In this document: positions 6,173-14,002 of the stretch, piece after piece
Layout: each line of letters starts with the position of its first letter
How positions within the stretch are numbered: the first letter of the stretch is position 1
Source: a virus
DNA: 61,114 nucleotides
Reading direction: 5' to 3' (one strand)
IMG/VR virus record: IMGVR_UViG_3300044691_000260
Coordinates: 1 to 61,114 of that record
Translations under genes and position numbers: made by a program
Notes under the pieces: generated by a model
What the model saw: the letters and a program-made list of their open reading frames with translations, nothing else
Databases searched by the model: none
What the model was told of the DNA's origin: nothing

Positions 6173-6910
6173 ATGTCTAACCTTGATCTGTTCGCCGGCG
6201 CCGGAGACGGAGTTGACCCGTCGCACTTCGGCCTCACCGAAGACGGTGTGCCGTACGTCGTCGCCAGCAAGTTCGCTGCGGCTCTCGGCTACTCGAAGAC
6301 GCAGAACGCGACCGACTCCCTCGACCCCGAGGAAAAGGGTTACGCCGTGACCGTGACCCCTGGCGGCACGCAGCGGGTCGGCGTGATCTACGAGGACGGG
6401 ATCTGGGAGCTGATCTTCCGGTCGACGCTTCCGTCCGCGAAGGCCATCAAACTCCGGGTGAAGTCGATCCTCCGTCAGCTTCGGCAGACGGGCGTGGTCG
6501 ACACCCGCGAGAAGCCGCTCACGGAGATCGAGGTGGCCCGGAAGTACCTCGCCGCACTCGAGCGGGTCGCGGAGCTCGAGCCCGCCGCGCAGTCCTGGGA
6601 GACCTTGGCTGACGCGTCTGGTGACTACTCGATGCGCGAGGCCGCTCAGATCCTCGACCGGGACCCGGCCATCAAGACCGGCCAGAACCGGCTTTCCAGG
6701 TACCTCCGGGAGATTGGGTGGGTCGACCGCCACGGCACCCCCTACCAGCGAACCGTGGACCCCTCATTTCTAGTTCTCCGGACCCGAAGCTACGACCACC
6801 CGCGCACCGGCGAAGCACAGGTGACCAGCCAGATCCGGATCACTGTCAAGGGTTTGCACGCGCTCCACAAGCGGCTCGGCGGGTCTGGCCCGCTGCTGCT
6901 CGCTGCCTGA
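6173..6910 (+). CDS. Phage antirepressor (Bro-N plus KilAC/ANT domains)
   Basis: A 245-residue protein. Residues about 15-105 resemble the BRO N-terminal domain (YVVASKFAAALGYSKTQNA, GVIYEDGIWELIFRS, AKAIKLRVKSILRQLR). A short helical linker follows, then residues about 145-240 match the KilAC/ANT domain (YSMREAAQILDRDP, TGQNRLSRYLREIGW). The ATG at 6173 has a perfect AAAGGAGG upstream. Proteins with this architecture antagonise phage repressors or regulate early genes. Its position after Cro and Xis fits induction control. Confidence 0.9.
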   Translation: MSNLDLFAGAGDGVDPSHFGLTEDGVPYVVASKFAAALGYSKTQNATDSLDPEEKGYAVTVTPGGTQRVGVIYEDGIWELIFRSTLPSAKAIKLRVKSILRQLRQTGVVDTREKPLTEIEVARKYLAALERVAELEPAAQSWETLADASGDYSMREAAQILDRDPAIKTGQNRLSRYLREIGWVDRHGTPYQRTVDPSFLVLRTRSYDHPRTGEAQVTSQIRITVKGLHALHKRLGGSGPLLLAA

Positions 6911-6921
6911 GCACAGAAAGA

Positions 6922-6945
6922 AGCCCGGTGCGTGAACACCGGGCT
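6922..6945 (+). terminator. Hairpin between antirepressor and early genes
   Basis: A 9-bp perfect stem AGCCCGGTG/CACCGGGCT with a 6-base loop and no T tract. It may attenuate transcription or stabilise the upstream message. Confidence 0.45.
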
Positions 6946-6969
6946 CTAACCACAGGAGAGGTACCTCCC

Positions 6970-7191
6970 ATGATCGTCATCAGTGTCTCATCTGGCAGGC
7001 ATCGCCGCACCAAGGGCGGTAAGCACCGGGCCACCCCGCTCCAGGAGTTGACCCGCACGGTCACGCGCGCGGTCGCGTACCTGCTGGGCCGGCGGTCGTA
7101 TCCGCCGCTTCACTGCAAGGTGAACCGTTCGCAGGACACGCTCCGTTTCGCCCCGGTCTCGGCGCCGGAGTTGTCGGCGGTGGCGTCGTGA
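6970..7191 (+). CDS. Small basic hypothetical protein
   Basis: A 73-residue protein with an Arg/Lys-rich N-terminus. AGGAGAGG lies upstream of the ATG, and the stop overlaps the GTG of the next gene. No family is recognised. It is the first member of a long overlapping early operon. Confidence 0.6.
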   Translation: MIVISVSSGRHRRTKGGKHRATPLQELTRTVTRAVAYLLGRRSYPPLHCKVNRSQDTLRFAPVSAPELSAVAS

Positions 7192-7484
7192 CTCACGCCG
7201 ACCAGCACCCGCTTGCGGGGCAGACCGTCACCGTCAACACCCTGCTCCCGGTTCACGGGCGGTCCGACAACAGCTTCGAGTACCGCATCGAGGACCGGCA
7301 GGACCGCGTGTTCGGGCAGTCGTGGATGTACGCCGAGGGGAACCCGGCGGCGCTGTTGTACGCGATGAGGTCAGGGTTTTCCAACCTTCCGCTGGACAAC
7401 GAGGTCCTGTACGGAAAGGACCCCAGCGGCATGGGGCACATCGTGCACGTCTCGGAGATCGCGGTTGAGGGTGACCTCTCGTGA
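7188..7484 (+). CDS. Hypothetical early protein (98 aa)
   Basis: A GTG start overlaps the previous stop. The product is a soluble mixed-fold protein without Cys, with a conserved-looking centre (FEYRIEDRQDRVFGQSW). Function unknown. Its stop overlaps the next GTG. Confidence 0.65.
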   Translation: MTHADQHPLAGQTVTVNTLLPVHGRSDNSFEYRIEDRQDRVFGQSWMYAEGNPAALLYAMRSGFSNLPLDNEVLYGKDPSGMGHIVHVSEIAVEGDLS

Positions 7485-7669
7485 GTGTGCGGCTGGAGTT
7501 GACCGCCGAGGAGCGGCACGACCGTGCGACGCACGCGGGGGACCAGGTGGACAAGCTCCGGATCAACGTCATCACCGCGCTGGTGATCGTGGGTGTGATC
7601 GCGGGGCTGGCGTACTTCGGGTACGCCGCTGTCGCCTACACCATGAACCTGCTGGGGGTGTGGTGGTGA
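7481..7669 (+). CDS. Small single-pass membrane protein
   Basis: 62 residues: a charged N-terminal helix of about 28 residues, then one membrane helix at about 29-55 ending LLGVWW. GTG start. Coupled to both neighbours by overlaps. Function unknown. Confidence 0.65.
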   Translation: MSVRLELTAEERHDRATHAGDQVDKLRINVITALVIVGVIAGLAYFGYAAVAYTMNLLGVWW

Positions 7670-7881
7670 TGCGGATCTTGTTGGTGGTGAAGGACTTCTT
7701 CGCGGAGTGGCTGTACACGCTGTGCGAAAACCACATCGAGAAGGTGGACGCCAAGGTGTGGGCGACCATGCAGGTTATCGGTCCGTGCCCCGACTGCGGA
7801 CAGCATTTGGATCAGGACGGTTTTGGGGACCACACGGAAGAGTGCCGCTACGCGACGCTCGGGAATGAGTTGTCATCGTGA
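7669..7881 (+). CDS. Small zinc-finger-like protein
   Basis: A 70-residue protein starting in a TGATG overlap. The C-terminal half has CPDCGQHL followed by HTEEC, a C2HC zinc-binding pattern. The N-terminal part is amphipathic. Function unknown. Confidence 0.65.
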   Translation: MRILLVVKDFFAEWLYTLCENHIEKVDAKVWATMQVIGPCPDCGQHLDQDGFGDHTEECRYATLGNELSS

Positions 7882-8015
7882 GCAAGTTCAAGCGGATCAT
7901 CGCGCAGACCGTGGGGGATCAGCGCACCAAGAAGGACAAGGCGAAGGACGATTTCGATCAGGTGGTCGGTAACACGGTCCCGAAGAAGACCAACGACCCG
8001 AAGGGTGGCAAGTGA
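7878..8015 (+). CDS. Small lysine-rich protein (45 aa)
   Basis: A GTG start overlaps the upstream TGA, and the stop overlaps the next ATG. The product is highly charged (many Lys and Asp) and lacks Cys. Codon third positions are GC-rich, supporting a real gene despite its size. Function unknown. Confidence 0.6.
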   Translation: MSKFKRIIAQTVGDQRTKKDKAKDDFDQVVGNTVPKKTNDPKGGK

Positions 8016-8188
8016 TGGGCACGCTCACGTTGCAGGACCGTACGGGTGATGTGTGGGTGCAGCCGGATTCCTCTGTGGACTCGTGGAACGCCGCCGGGCA
8101 CGCGGTGCGGCAGGAGTGGCAGCGGCACCAGGTGGAGTTGGCGTGGGGACCAGTCATCGAGGTCATCGAACCGAAGGACGGCAAGTGA
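8015..8188 (+). CDS. Small hypothetical protein (57 aa)
   Basis: Begins and ends in TGATG overlaps. Trp-rich (four Trp) and acidic. It ends PKDGK, like the end (PKGGK) of the preceding small gene, which suggests reuse of a gene-junction sequence. Function unknown. Confidence 0.6.
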   Translation: MGTLTLQDRTGDVWVQPDSSVDSWNAAGHAVRQEWQRHQVELAWGPVIEVIEPKDGK

Positions 8189-8550
8189 TGCGCAGCGTCG
8201 ACGCAGACATGAACACCCGCATCAACGGCCTGACGCGGTGGGTAAGAGGGAGCGACGAGGCAGCCATGCGCGCCGCTGGTGGGCTGGTTTTGGGTAGTCG
8301 GCATTGGTTGTACAGCAAGCAGTTCCACGCTTTGTGCACCAACGAGTACGAGGGCGTCTTCTATATCGACTGGGCCGCAACGGACTACGCGCTCAAGCGG
8401 GAAGACCTTCTTGGGTCGTCTGGTGAGATCGCGCTCCTGAAGTGGGCCGTCGTGATCGCCCGTGACCTGTTCGGGGCGTCCAGTCTCGACCGCAACAACC
8501 GTGAAGCCGTTCTGGACGCGCTCGCTGCGGGCTGGGGGATGACGCGATGA
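8188..8550 (+). CDS. Hypothetical early protein (120 aa)
   Basis: The ATG lies in a TGATG overlap with the previous gene. A soluble alpha/beta protein whose C-terminus has two amphipathic helices. No family is recognised. Confidence 0.6.
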   Translation: MRSVDADMNTRINGLTRWVRGSDEAAMRAAGGLVLGSRHWLYSKQFHALCTNEYEGVFYIDWAATDYALKREDLLGSSGEIALLKWAVVIARDLFGASSLDRNNREAVLDALAAGWGMTR

Positions 8551-8660
8551 ACGCCACCGCTGCTGTGTACCTGATCATCCTCCTCGCCGTGGTGGCGTCC
8601 GTTCCGCTGATGGCAGCCACCCACCACCTCCCGCACATGCCGAGGAAGTGGCACCAGTGA
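8547..8660 (+). CDS. Tiny single-pass membrane protein (37 aa)
   Basis: An ATGA overlap starts it and its stop overlaps the GTG of the next gene. Residues about 5-24 are a membrane helix, followed by a short His/Pro/Lys tail. Function unknown. Confidence 0.55.
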   Translation: MNATAAVYLIILLAVVASVPLMAATHHLPHMPRKWHQ

Positions 8661-9136
8661 CCGAAGGGATCGACCACCCGAACCGTTTCGTCATCCGGGC
8701 GCAGATCGCGAAGGCTCTCCTGATGCCACGGCCGGAACCGGCGTCTCTCCAAGAAAGCCAGCAGTCCGAACAGGACGCCATCGTCGACGCTGACTTGGTG
8801 ATGCCGTTCATCGACAAGCTGATCACCACGAACCGGAACCTGCACGCACTGCTGAAGGCACGGGATTTCCAGATCGACCGAGAGCGGGAGAAGGCTCGCA
8901 AACTCACACCGCCCTCACCGAAAACCCCACCTAACTGGGTACCGAAACCGGGGGAGATGGTCACCGGTTCGCACCGTGACGGTGTGACACTGACTGGGTT
9001 TTTTGAGGGTCCCGTGGAGTTGAGCCAACTCGCCCGGATCACCCTCAGCCAACCCGGCGCGACACCCGCGATGGTCGCGTACGTTCTCGCTGCCACGGTC
9101 CGCCCCGCTGGGTCAGCGCGGGTGAGTGCGTCATGA
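8657..9136 (+). CDS. Hypothetical early protein with coiled-coil segment
   Basis: 159 residues starting at a GTG that overlaps the upstream stop. The middle (about 50-90) is a charged helix, and the C-terminal third looks globular. An in-frame GTG nine bases upstream is less likely. No family is recognised. Confidence 0.62.
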   Translation: MTEGIDHPNRFVIRAQIAKALLMPRPEPASLQESQQSEQDAIVDADLVMPFIDKLITTNRNLHALLKARDFQIDREREKARKLTPPSPKTPPNWVPKPGEMVTGSHRDGVTLTGFFEGPVELSQLARITLSQPGATPAMVAYVLAATVRPAGSARVSAS

Positions 9137-9327
9137 CCGCTGTGTTCGTGTGGATCGACAGCGCAGCTGGGCTGGTCCTCGCTGCCCTCGTGATCTACCT
9201 GGCGGTGGACTTGTTCCGGCCACGCAAACGCCTCAACGACAAGCCCTACGCGCAGCTGCCCGACCGGTGGACTCCCGCCGAATCCGTAGCCGCCGCTACC
9301 CCCAAGACAGGACGGAAATCCCAGTGA
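9133..9327 (+). CDS. Small single-pass membrane protein (64 aa)
   Basis: An N-terminal membrane helix (about 5-27) is followed by a basic cytoplasmic tail. It starts in an ATGA overlap and its stop overlaps the GTG of the next membrane-anchored gene. Function unknown. Confidence 0.62.
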   Translation: MTAVFVWIDSAAGLVLAALVIYLAVDLFRPRKRLNDKPYAQLPDRWTPAESVAAATPKTGRKSQ

Positions 9328-9869
9328 CCAACCACAACTCCGACGAATACGACGACGGCCACACCATCGACTACGGGCCTCTCCAGTCGCAGCCGCCGAA
9401 GAAGAAGCGCAGGACCCTGAAGATCGTCGGCATCACGTTCGGCGCTGTCGTCGCGATCATCATCTTCGGCGGTGTCATGGCAGCAGGGACCGGCGCCACC
9501 GTCACCAAGGTCCCCACACAGACCGCACCCACCATCGCACCGACGGAGACAGCGACCGCGCCGGCACCACCCGCGCCCACCCCGGCACCGGTCGCGCCCA
9601 TCGCACCGGCCCCGACCGGCCCGGTGACGACGTTCTCCGATGGCACCTACCAGGTCGGTGTGGACATCGCACCCGGCCGGTACAAGACCGCTGGTGCGGA
9701 CCCGTCGCTGTTCGCGAACAACTGCTACACGGAGCGGGAATCCAACGACTCCGGGGAGTTCTCGGCGATCATCGCGAACAACAACACCGTCGGCCCGTAC
9801 TCGGTGACAGTGCGCAAGGGTGAGTTCTTCAAGGCCGATGGTTGCTTGCCGTTCACCAAGGTCGGCTGA
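9324..9869 (+). CDS. Membrane-anchored secreted protein with Pro/Ala linker
   Basis: 181 residues: an acidic cytoplasmic N-terminus, a KKKRR stop-transfer region, a membrane helix at about 33-56, a Thr/Pro/Ala linker (about 65-110), and a C-terminal globular domain with FSDGTYQVGVDIAPGRYKT. That motif recurs in exported actinobacterial proteins of unknown function. Two Cys could form a disulphide. The presence of an extracytoplasmic protein among early genes is notable and may indicate envelope modification of infected cells. Confidence 0.7.
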   Translation: MTNHNSDEYDDGHTIDYGPLQSQPPKKKRRTLKIVGITFGAVVAIIIFGGVMAAGTGATVTKVPTQTAPTIAPTETATAPAPPAPTPAPVAPIAPAPTGPVTTFSDGTYQVGVDIAPGRYKTAGADPSLFANNCYTERESNDSGEFSAIIANNNTVGPYSVTVRKGEFFKADGCLPFTKVG

Positions 9870-9874
9870 CTCTG

Positions 9875-10132
9875 ATGCTGAAGTGCAGGTGGCACGAGGC
9901 CCAGGCGATCGTGAAATGGACCACGTCCGGTCTGATCACCGTGCCCCTGTGCGAGCACTGCTTCCTCGACTGGTTTGACCGGGCAGACAAGGTGTACGTC
10001 GCCTGTTACCAGTGGTCCGCCTACGAGGGTTTGGTTCTCTACCCGCAGCGTCTGGAATGGACGAACAAAGCAGCAAGGGCGCGGTACGGGAACACATCGG
10101 ATCAGGTACTTCAGTTGAGGGGCGCGGCATGA
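9875..10132 (+). CDS. Small Cys/Trp-rich hypothetical protein
   Basis: 85 residues with an early Cys-His pair and CEHC, a possible zinc site, and many aromatic residues. The start at 9875 follows the previous stop by 5 bp. Its stop overlaps the next ATG. Function unknown. Confidence 0.6.
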   Translation: MLKCRWHEAQAIVKWTTSGLITVPLCEHCFLDWFDRADKVYVACYQWSAYEGLVLYPQRLEWTNKAARARYGNTSDQVLQLRGAA

Positions 10133-10371
10133 GCATCGCGGAGATCAAGGCGAACTGCCCGGACCGCGCGAACCACCAGGAAGGCCCGAAAGTCGTCGCT
10201 GAGTGGGAAGTGTGGGCGTCGACCATGTGGAAGTCGCACATCCGCACGGACTGTCCTTCCTGCGGGTTGACCGAACACCTCCGTAAAGCCCGGGAGTTTT
10301 TCGGGGCGAGGACGTTGATCCAATCCGTGGTGTTGGCGTGCCACGCGGGAATCATCCGGAGGGAACCATGA
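10129..10371 (+). CDS. Small hypothetical protein (80 aa)
   Basis: Starts in an ATGA overlap. Contains CPSC near the middle and a further Cys on each side, which may bind zinc. Its stop overlaps the next ATG. No family is recognised. Confidence 0.58.
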   Translation: MSIAEIKANCPDRANHQEGPKVVAEWEVWASTMWKSHIRTDCPSCGLTEHLRKAREFFGARTLIQSVVLACHAGIIRREP

Positions 10372-10547
10372 CCGTTGTTCTGATGGCTTCCCGCTACCCA
10401 CCCTGCCCTGTGTGCGGCACGGAAAGGTGGGTGCGGCTCCGCACCGCCGGGTCGGTCAACCGGCGCCGTGTCGTCCAGTGCCCCCACTGCGGGCCCATGC
10501 AACTCCCCATCGGTATCCCCACGAACGGATCTCGGAGCACCACATGA
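10368..10547 (+). CDS. Zinc-ribbon protein (59 aa)
   Basis: Two CPxC knuckles (CPVCG and CPHCG) about 28 residues apart form a complete zinc ribbon. ATGA overlaps occur at both ends. Probably a small nucleic-acid-binding or adaptor protein; the role is unknown. Confidence 0.65.
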   Translation: MTVVLMASRYPPCPVCGTERWVRLRTAGSVNRRRVVQCPHCGPMQLPIGIPTNGSRSTT

Positions 10548-11125
10548 CAGACAACGAAGACCTGGTGTTGGAGGTCGCGACATTGAAGGTGGTGTCGGAG
10601 GTCTTCATCAAGCGCTACGCCGATTCCCGCGCCGAGCTCGGCGCTACCATGAAGCGCGGGGATCGGCTCACCGCGTGGTCCCCGCTGGACGGCGCCCCGA
10701 AGATCGGATCCGTCACCCTCACCGACCCGAAGAACACCGCCCGCATCGGGCACCGTGCCGCGTTCGAAGCGTGGGTGTCGGACAACTACCCGGGTGACAT
10801 CGCCTACGACTTCGAGATCCTCCCGAACACGGATCAGGAAGTCATTACCTGCCTGTACGACCACGCCCCGCATCTGCTGAAGAAGATCGTGAAGATCAAC
10901 CGGGACCTGGAGAAGCAGGTGTGCGTTGACTCCGCTGCACTCGGCGTGCCCGTCGGGCCGTCGGGCGAGGCGGACGTTCCGGGGGTTGTGGTGTCGTGCA
11001 CGGAGCCGGTGGTGTCGTGCCTCCCGGCCAAGGGCGCGGTCGCCGCGGTGATCGACCTGTTCCGGTCGGGCCGGCTCACCCTCGAAGACTTCTCGCCCCG
11101 CGAGCTTCCCGGGGGTGCGGCATGA
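10544..11125 (+). CDS. Phage protein found beside annealing proteins, unknown function
   Basis: 193 residues. The N-terminal 130 residues are a compact helical domain (FIKRYADSRAEL, GDRLTAWSPLDG, AFEAWVSDNYP) of a type I associate with recombination loci of actinophages. The C-terminal tail contains two repeats of a VVSC(T/L) motif and a short helix. It directly precedes the Rad52-like gene with an ATGA overlap, so a supporting role in recombination is plausible but unproven. Confidence 0.6.
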   Translation: MTDNEDLVLEVATLKVVSEVFIKRYADSRAELGATMKRGDRLTAWSPLDGAPKIGSVTLTDPKNTARIGHRAAFEAWVSDNYPGDIAYDFEILPNTDQEVITCLYDHAPHLLKKIVKINRDLEKQVCVDSAALGVPVGPSGEADVPGVVVSCTEPVVSCLPAKGAVAAVIDLFRSGRLTLEDFSPRELPGGAA

Positions 11126-11787
11126 ACCCGGAGATCTCGGCTGCTTTGAGGGCGGACTTCGAGCCGGAGAAAATCGGCCACCTCCCGAAGATCACATGCC
11201 CGAAGTGCCGAGAAGGGACCTGTTCGGAGCACACCCGCAAGAACTGCAAGACGTGCGGGAACTACCTCGGCAAGCACATCCACATCCAGTACGTCGGCCA
11301 CGCCCACGTCCGCGAACGACTGCTAGACGTGGACACGACCTGGAACTGGGAGCCGATGGCTCTCGATGGCATGGGGCTCCCCGCACTGGACGCGTCCGGT
11401 GGCCTGTGGATCCGCCTCACCGTCGACAACGTCACCCGCCCCGGGTACGGGCACGCCGGACAGAAACGAGGCGGAGACGCCATCAAGGAAGCCATCGGTG
11501 ACGCGCTCCGCAACGCCGCGATGTCGTTCGGTGTGGCGCTCCCGATGTGGATGAAGGAAACCCCCGCACCGGTCGCGGACACCGCCCCCACACCGGACCC
11601 AGTGTTGGACGAGACAGCTCGAGCGAGCTTGTCCCGGAACCTGTGCCTCGCCGCCGGCGCGAAGAAGCGGATGAATTTCGCCACGGTTGAGGAGGAGTTC
11701 AAGAAGTGGTCTGGTGGGGCGAAGTTCCGGGAAGCTGAGACTGCGCAGCTTGAGGGCTTCCTTGAGGTTCTGCGGAGTGCCGCATGA
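11122..11787 (+). CDS. Rad52-like single-strand annealing protein
   Basis: 221 residues. A zinc-binding insertion (CPKC at 26-29, Cys34, CKTC at 42-45) leads into the Rad52-family core: YVGHAHVRERLLDVD, WNWEPMALD, GGLWIRLTV and KEAIGDALRNAAMSFG. Such proteins anneal complementary single strands and drive phage homologous recombination. The C-terminal 70 residues are a linker and a helical tail. It sits in the early operon between its probable accessory gene and a coiled-coil protein. No partner exonuclease is obvious nearby. Confidence 0.82.
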   Translation: MNPEISAALRADFEPEKIGHLPKITCPKCREGTCSEHTRKNCKTCGNYLGKHIHIQYVGHAHVRERLLDVDTTWNWEPMALDGMGLPALDASGGLWIRLTVDNVTRPGYGHAGQKRGGDAIKEAIGDALRNAAMSFGVALPMWMKETPAPVADTAPTPDPVLDETARASLSRNLCLAAGAKKRMNFATVEEEFKKWSGGAKFREAETAQLEGFLEVLRSAA

Positions 11788-12152
11788 CCGACCAAGCGCC
11801 CCTGAGTCCAGTCGAAGCCGGTCGTGCGCTGTGGCAGATCGGCGAGGACATCAAGACGAAGACCGATGACCTGATCGCCCTGCGCAAGGACAAGCCCTAC
11901 CTGGCGCGGGCGAAGCGGGCGGCCTATGCGCGCTCGTTCCTCGGAGCCCGTGAAGGCACCCAGGAGTTCAAGAAGCAGATGGCGATCATGGACTCCGACG
12001 AAGCCCAGTTCCAGCTTGAGGTTCATGAGCAGGAGATGGAGGCGTGCAAGGACAAGTTGCATGAGCTCCGGGACCGGTCGGAGATCGGCCGGTCGATCAA
12101 CTCGAATCTGAAGGAAGAACTTCGCACCTTCAACCAGACGGGGCAGGTATGA
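11784..12152 (+). CDS. Coiled-coil early protein
   Basis: 122 residues, almost entirely helical, with a long charged coiled coil at about 55-115. Starts in an ATGA overlap directly after the annealing protein. No family is recognised. It may be a recombination or replication accessory factor by position. Confidence 0.6.
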   Translation: MTDQAPLSPVEAGRALWQIGEDIKTKTDDLIALRKDKPYLARAKRAAYARSFLGAREGTQEFKKQMAIMDSDEAQFQLEVHEQEMEACKDKLHELRDRSEIGRSINSNLKEELRTFNQTGQV

Positions 12153-12763
12153 AACGCACCGAGCTGAAGCGGACGGGTTTCAAGCGGGCCGAGCTCGGCC
12201 GTGACCATGTTGTTCCGCCGCGCCGGACGCCTACCTCCCCGGGTCGTACACCGCGCAAGGTCGACGAGGCGCTCATCGTCCACAAGTACTTGTCTGGTCG
12301 TTCGCAGCAGTCGGTGTGCCGGGAGTTCGGGATCAACTCGACGCGCCTCGGGAAGATCTTCACGGCGCATGGGGTGAAGCCACGCAAGCCGGGGCGCCCG
12401 AAGTTGGGGACGACGAGGGTCGCGGAGAACAACGGCCGTGAGGTTGTCCGTAAGCGGGTTGGTGATGGGGGCTGTGAGGTCCGTATCGACATGGTGTGTA
12501 CGGGTGCGGCGCAGGAGTGGCACCACCGCCGCAACAGGTCGCAGGGCGGCACCTGGGACGCATCCAACGGGCTCAAGGCGTGTTCGCGATGCCACCACGC
12601 GATCACCACCGCCGCGTCCCGGTACACCGAGTTCGCCGCCAACGGGTGGATCGTCCGGTCCACCGAGAACTGGGCCAAGAAGCGTGTGCTGTACCGGGGC
12701 CGTTGGGCTCTGCTCGACGACACCGGAGACGTCCGCTACGAACCGATCAAGGAGGCATCGTGA
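12149..12763 (+). CDS. HNH-family nuclease with helix-turn-helix
   Basis: 204 residues. A basic N-terminus (KRTELKRTGFKR, common in phage HNH proteins) is followed by a helix-turn-helix at about 42-75 (SQQSVCREFGINSTRLGKIF) and an HNH-like core at about 120-150 (EWHHRRNRSQGG, then CSRCHH). It may process recombination intermediates like NinG-type proteins. The usual DH pair is replaced by WHH, so the catalytic assignment is moderate. Confidence 0.7.
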   Translation: MKRTELKRTGFKRAELGRDHVVPPRRTPTSPGRTPRKVDEALIVHKYLSGRSQQSVCREFGINSTRLGKIFTAHGVKPRKPGRPKLGTTRVAENNGREVVRKRVGDGGCEVRIDMVCTGAAQEWHHRRNRSQGGTWDASNGLKACSRCHHAITTAASRYTEFAANGWIVRSTENWAKKRVLYRGRWALLDDTGDVRYEPIKEAS

Positions 12764-13131
12764 ACTCGGAGATCGACCAGCCGCCACCCTGCCGCGAAGA
12801 CCCAGATCGCTGGTTCCCGATAGGCCAAGGCCCGGCCATCCAAAGGCAAATCGCCGATGCTAAAGCGGTGTGCCGCGCCTGCCCGTTCATGGTGCCGTGC
12901 CTGACAGCGGCGCTCACCGAGCACCGCTTGGACGGGATCTGGGGCGGATACACCTGGGACGAACGCAAGATGATGCGCGGCGTACCAGAGTCCGCGAACC
13001 GGTTTAAGGAGATCGACGCCAAGATCCGCGACCTCGACCACCTCGACCAGTACGCCGTAGCGAAGACACTGCACCTCGACCTGTCCGTCGTCCGCCGTGT
13101 CCGCCACGCCCCGCAAGCGGTACCGCGGTGA
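12760..13131 (+). CDS. whiB: WhiB-family [4Fe-4S] transcription factor
   Basis: 123 residues with the full Wbl signature: Cys11, Cys38, Cys41 and Cys47 for the iron-sulphur cluster, and the GIWGGY turn at 59-64 followed by a basic stretch. Wbl proteins are confined to actinobacteria and their phages. Mycobacteriophage TM4 WhiB interferes with host WhiB2 and gives superinfection effects. The GTG start overlaps the upstream stop. The C-terminus extends about 55 residues past the core and has a helix-turn-helix-like end. It may reprogram host transcription. Confidence 0.93.
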   Translation: MNSEIDQPPPCREDPDRWFPIGQGPAIQRQIADAKAVCRACPFMVPCLTAALTEHRLDGIWGGYTWDERKMMRGVPESANRFKEIDAKIRDLDHLDQYAVAKTLHLDLSVVRRVRHAPQAVPR

Positions 13132-13409
13132 GTATCCGGGTGCGCCTGACCGCCCCCAGCCGGCCCGACTGCTCACCGGTCTGGGCACAGCGGCTGTGGG
13201 TGCTGTGTTGGCGCGGTCAGATGCCCATCGAAGCGTTGGCCGCGGTCGACCCAGCGCAGCGGGACGCTCTCCTCACCGAGCTGTGGAAGCTCGGCTGGAG
13301 TGATGTGGAGATCGCCACCCACACCCGCATGACCACCTACACCACCGGTCGCATCCGAGCTCGCCTCGGACTCGCGGCGCACCGAGCCCCGAAGGGAGCG
13401 GCTGCCTGA
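13128..13409 (+). CDS. Helix-turn-helix protein beside WhiB
   Basis: 93 residues. The C-terminal half is a sigma-region-4-like helix-turn-helix (WSDVEIATHTRMTTYTTGRI). The N-terminal part has conserved Trp and Cys. The ATGA-type overlap with whiB suggests co-expression and possibly a joint regulatory role, since Wbl proteins act by contacting sigma factors. That link is inference. Confidence 0.65.
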   Translation: MSIRVRLTAPSRPDCSPVWAQRLWVLCWRGQMPIEALAAVDPAQRDALLTELWKLGWSDVEIATHTRMTTYTTGRIRARLGLAAHRAPKGAAA

Positions 13410-14002
13410 TGGCCGTATCGAAACGACTGCGGTTCGAGATCCTCCGCCGCGACAACCACGCCTGCCGGTACTGCGGCGCCGCGGCGCCGGACGTTCCGAT
13501 GACAGTGGACCACGTCGTCCCCACCGCCCTCGGTGGATCAGACGACCCGTCCAACTTGGTCGCCGCATGCAAGGACTGCAACGCAGGGAAGTCAGCCAGT
13601 GCGCCGGACGCTCCGATCGTCGCGGACGTGGCTGCTGATGCTCTGCGGTGGGCGAAGGCACTCGAGGTTGCGGCGAACGCGATGCTTACCGACCTCTGGG
13701 GCAGGGAAGAGCTGTTCTCACAGTTCAAGAGCTATTGGGGCATTTGGCAGAACGACAACGGCGACACGATCGAACTTCCGCGAAACTGGCGCAAGACCGT
13801 GGAGTCGTTCATCGGAGTTGGGCTGCCCGTGGCCGTCCTGCTGGAGTGCATCCGAATCGCCATGGACGCGCCGAAGGTCCGGCCAGAAGACACCTTTCGG
13901 TACATGTGCGGGACTGCTTGGGCTCGCGTGAAGAGGCTGCAGGAATCGACCCACTCACAGGTAGCTGGCCGAGTGGCCGCCACCGACCCGGGGGGGACCT
14001 GA
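13409..14002 (+). CDS. HNH endonuclease (McrA-like) with C-terminal helical domain
   Basis: 197 residues. The N-terminal HNH core is canonical: zinc Cys19/Cys22, catalytic Asp34-His35 in VDHVVP, Asn49 in the middle helix, Cys54/Cys57 and terminal Asn58. The C-terminal 115 residues are helical and unlike standard HNH proteins. It may help DNA processing or attack host DNA. It overlaps both neighbours by TGATG. Confidence 0.85.
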   Translation: MAVSKRLRFEILRRDNHACRYCGAAAPDVPMTVDHVVPTALGGSDDPSNLVAACKDCNAGKSASAPDAPIVADVAADALRWAKALEVAANAMLTDLWGREELFSQFKSYWGIWQNDNGDTIELPRNWRKTVESFIGVGLPVAVLLECIRIAMDAPKVRPEDTFRYMCGTAWARVKRLQESTHSQVAGRVAATDPGGT

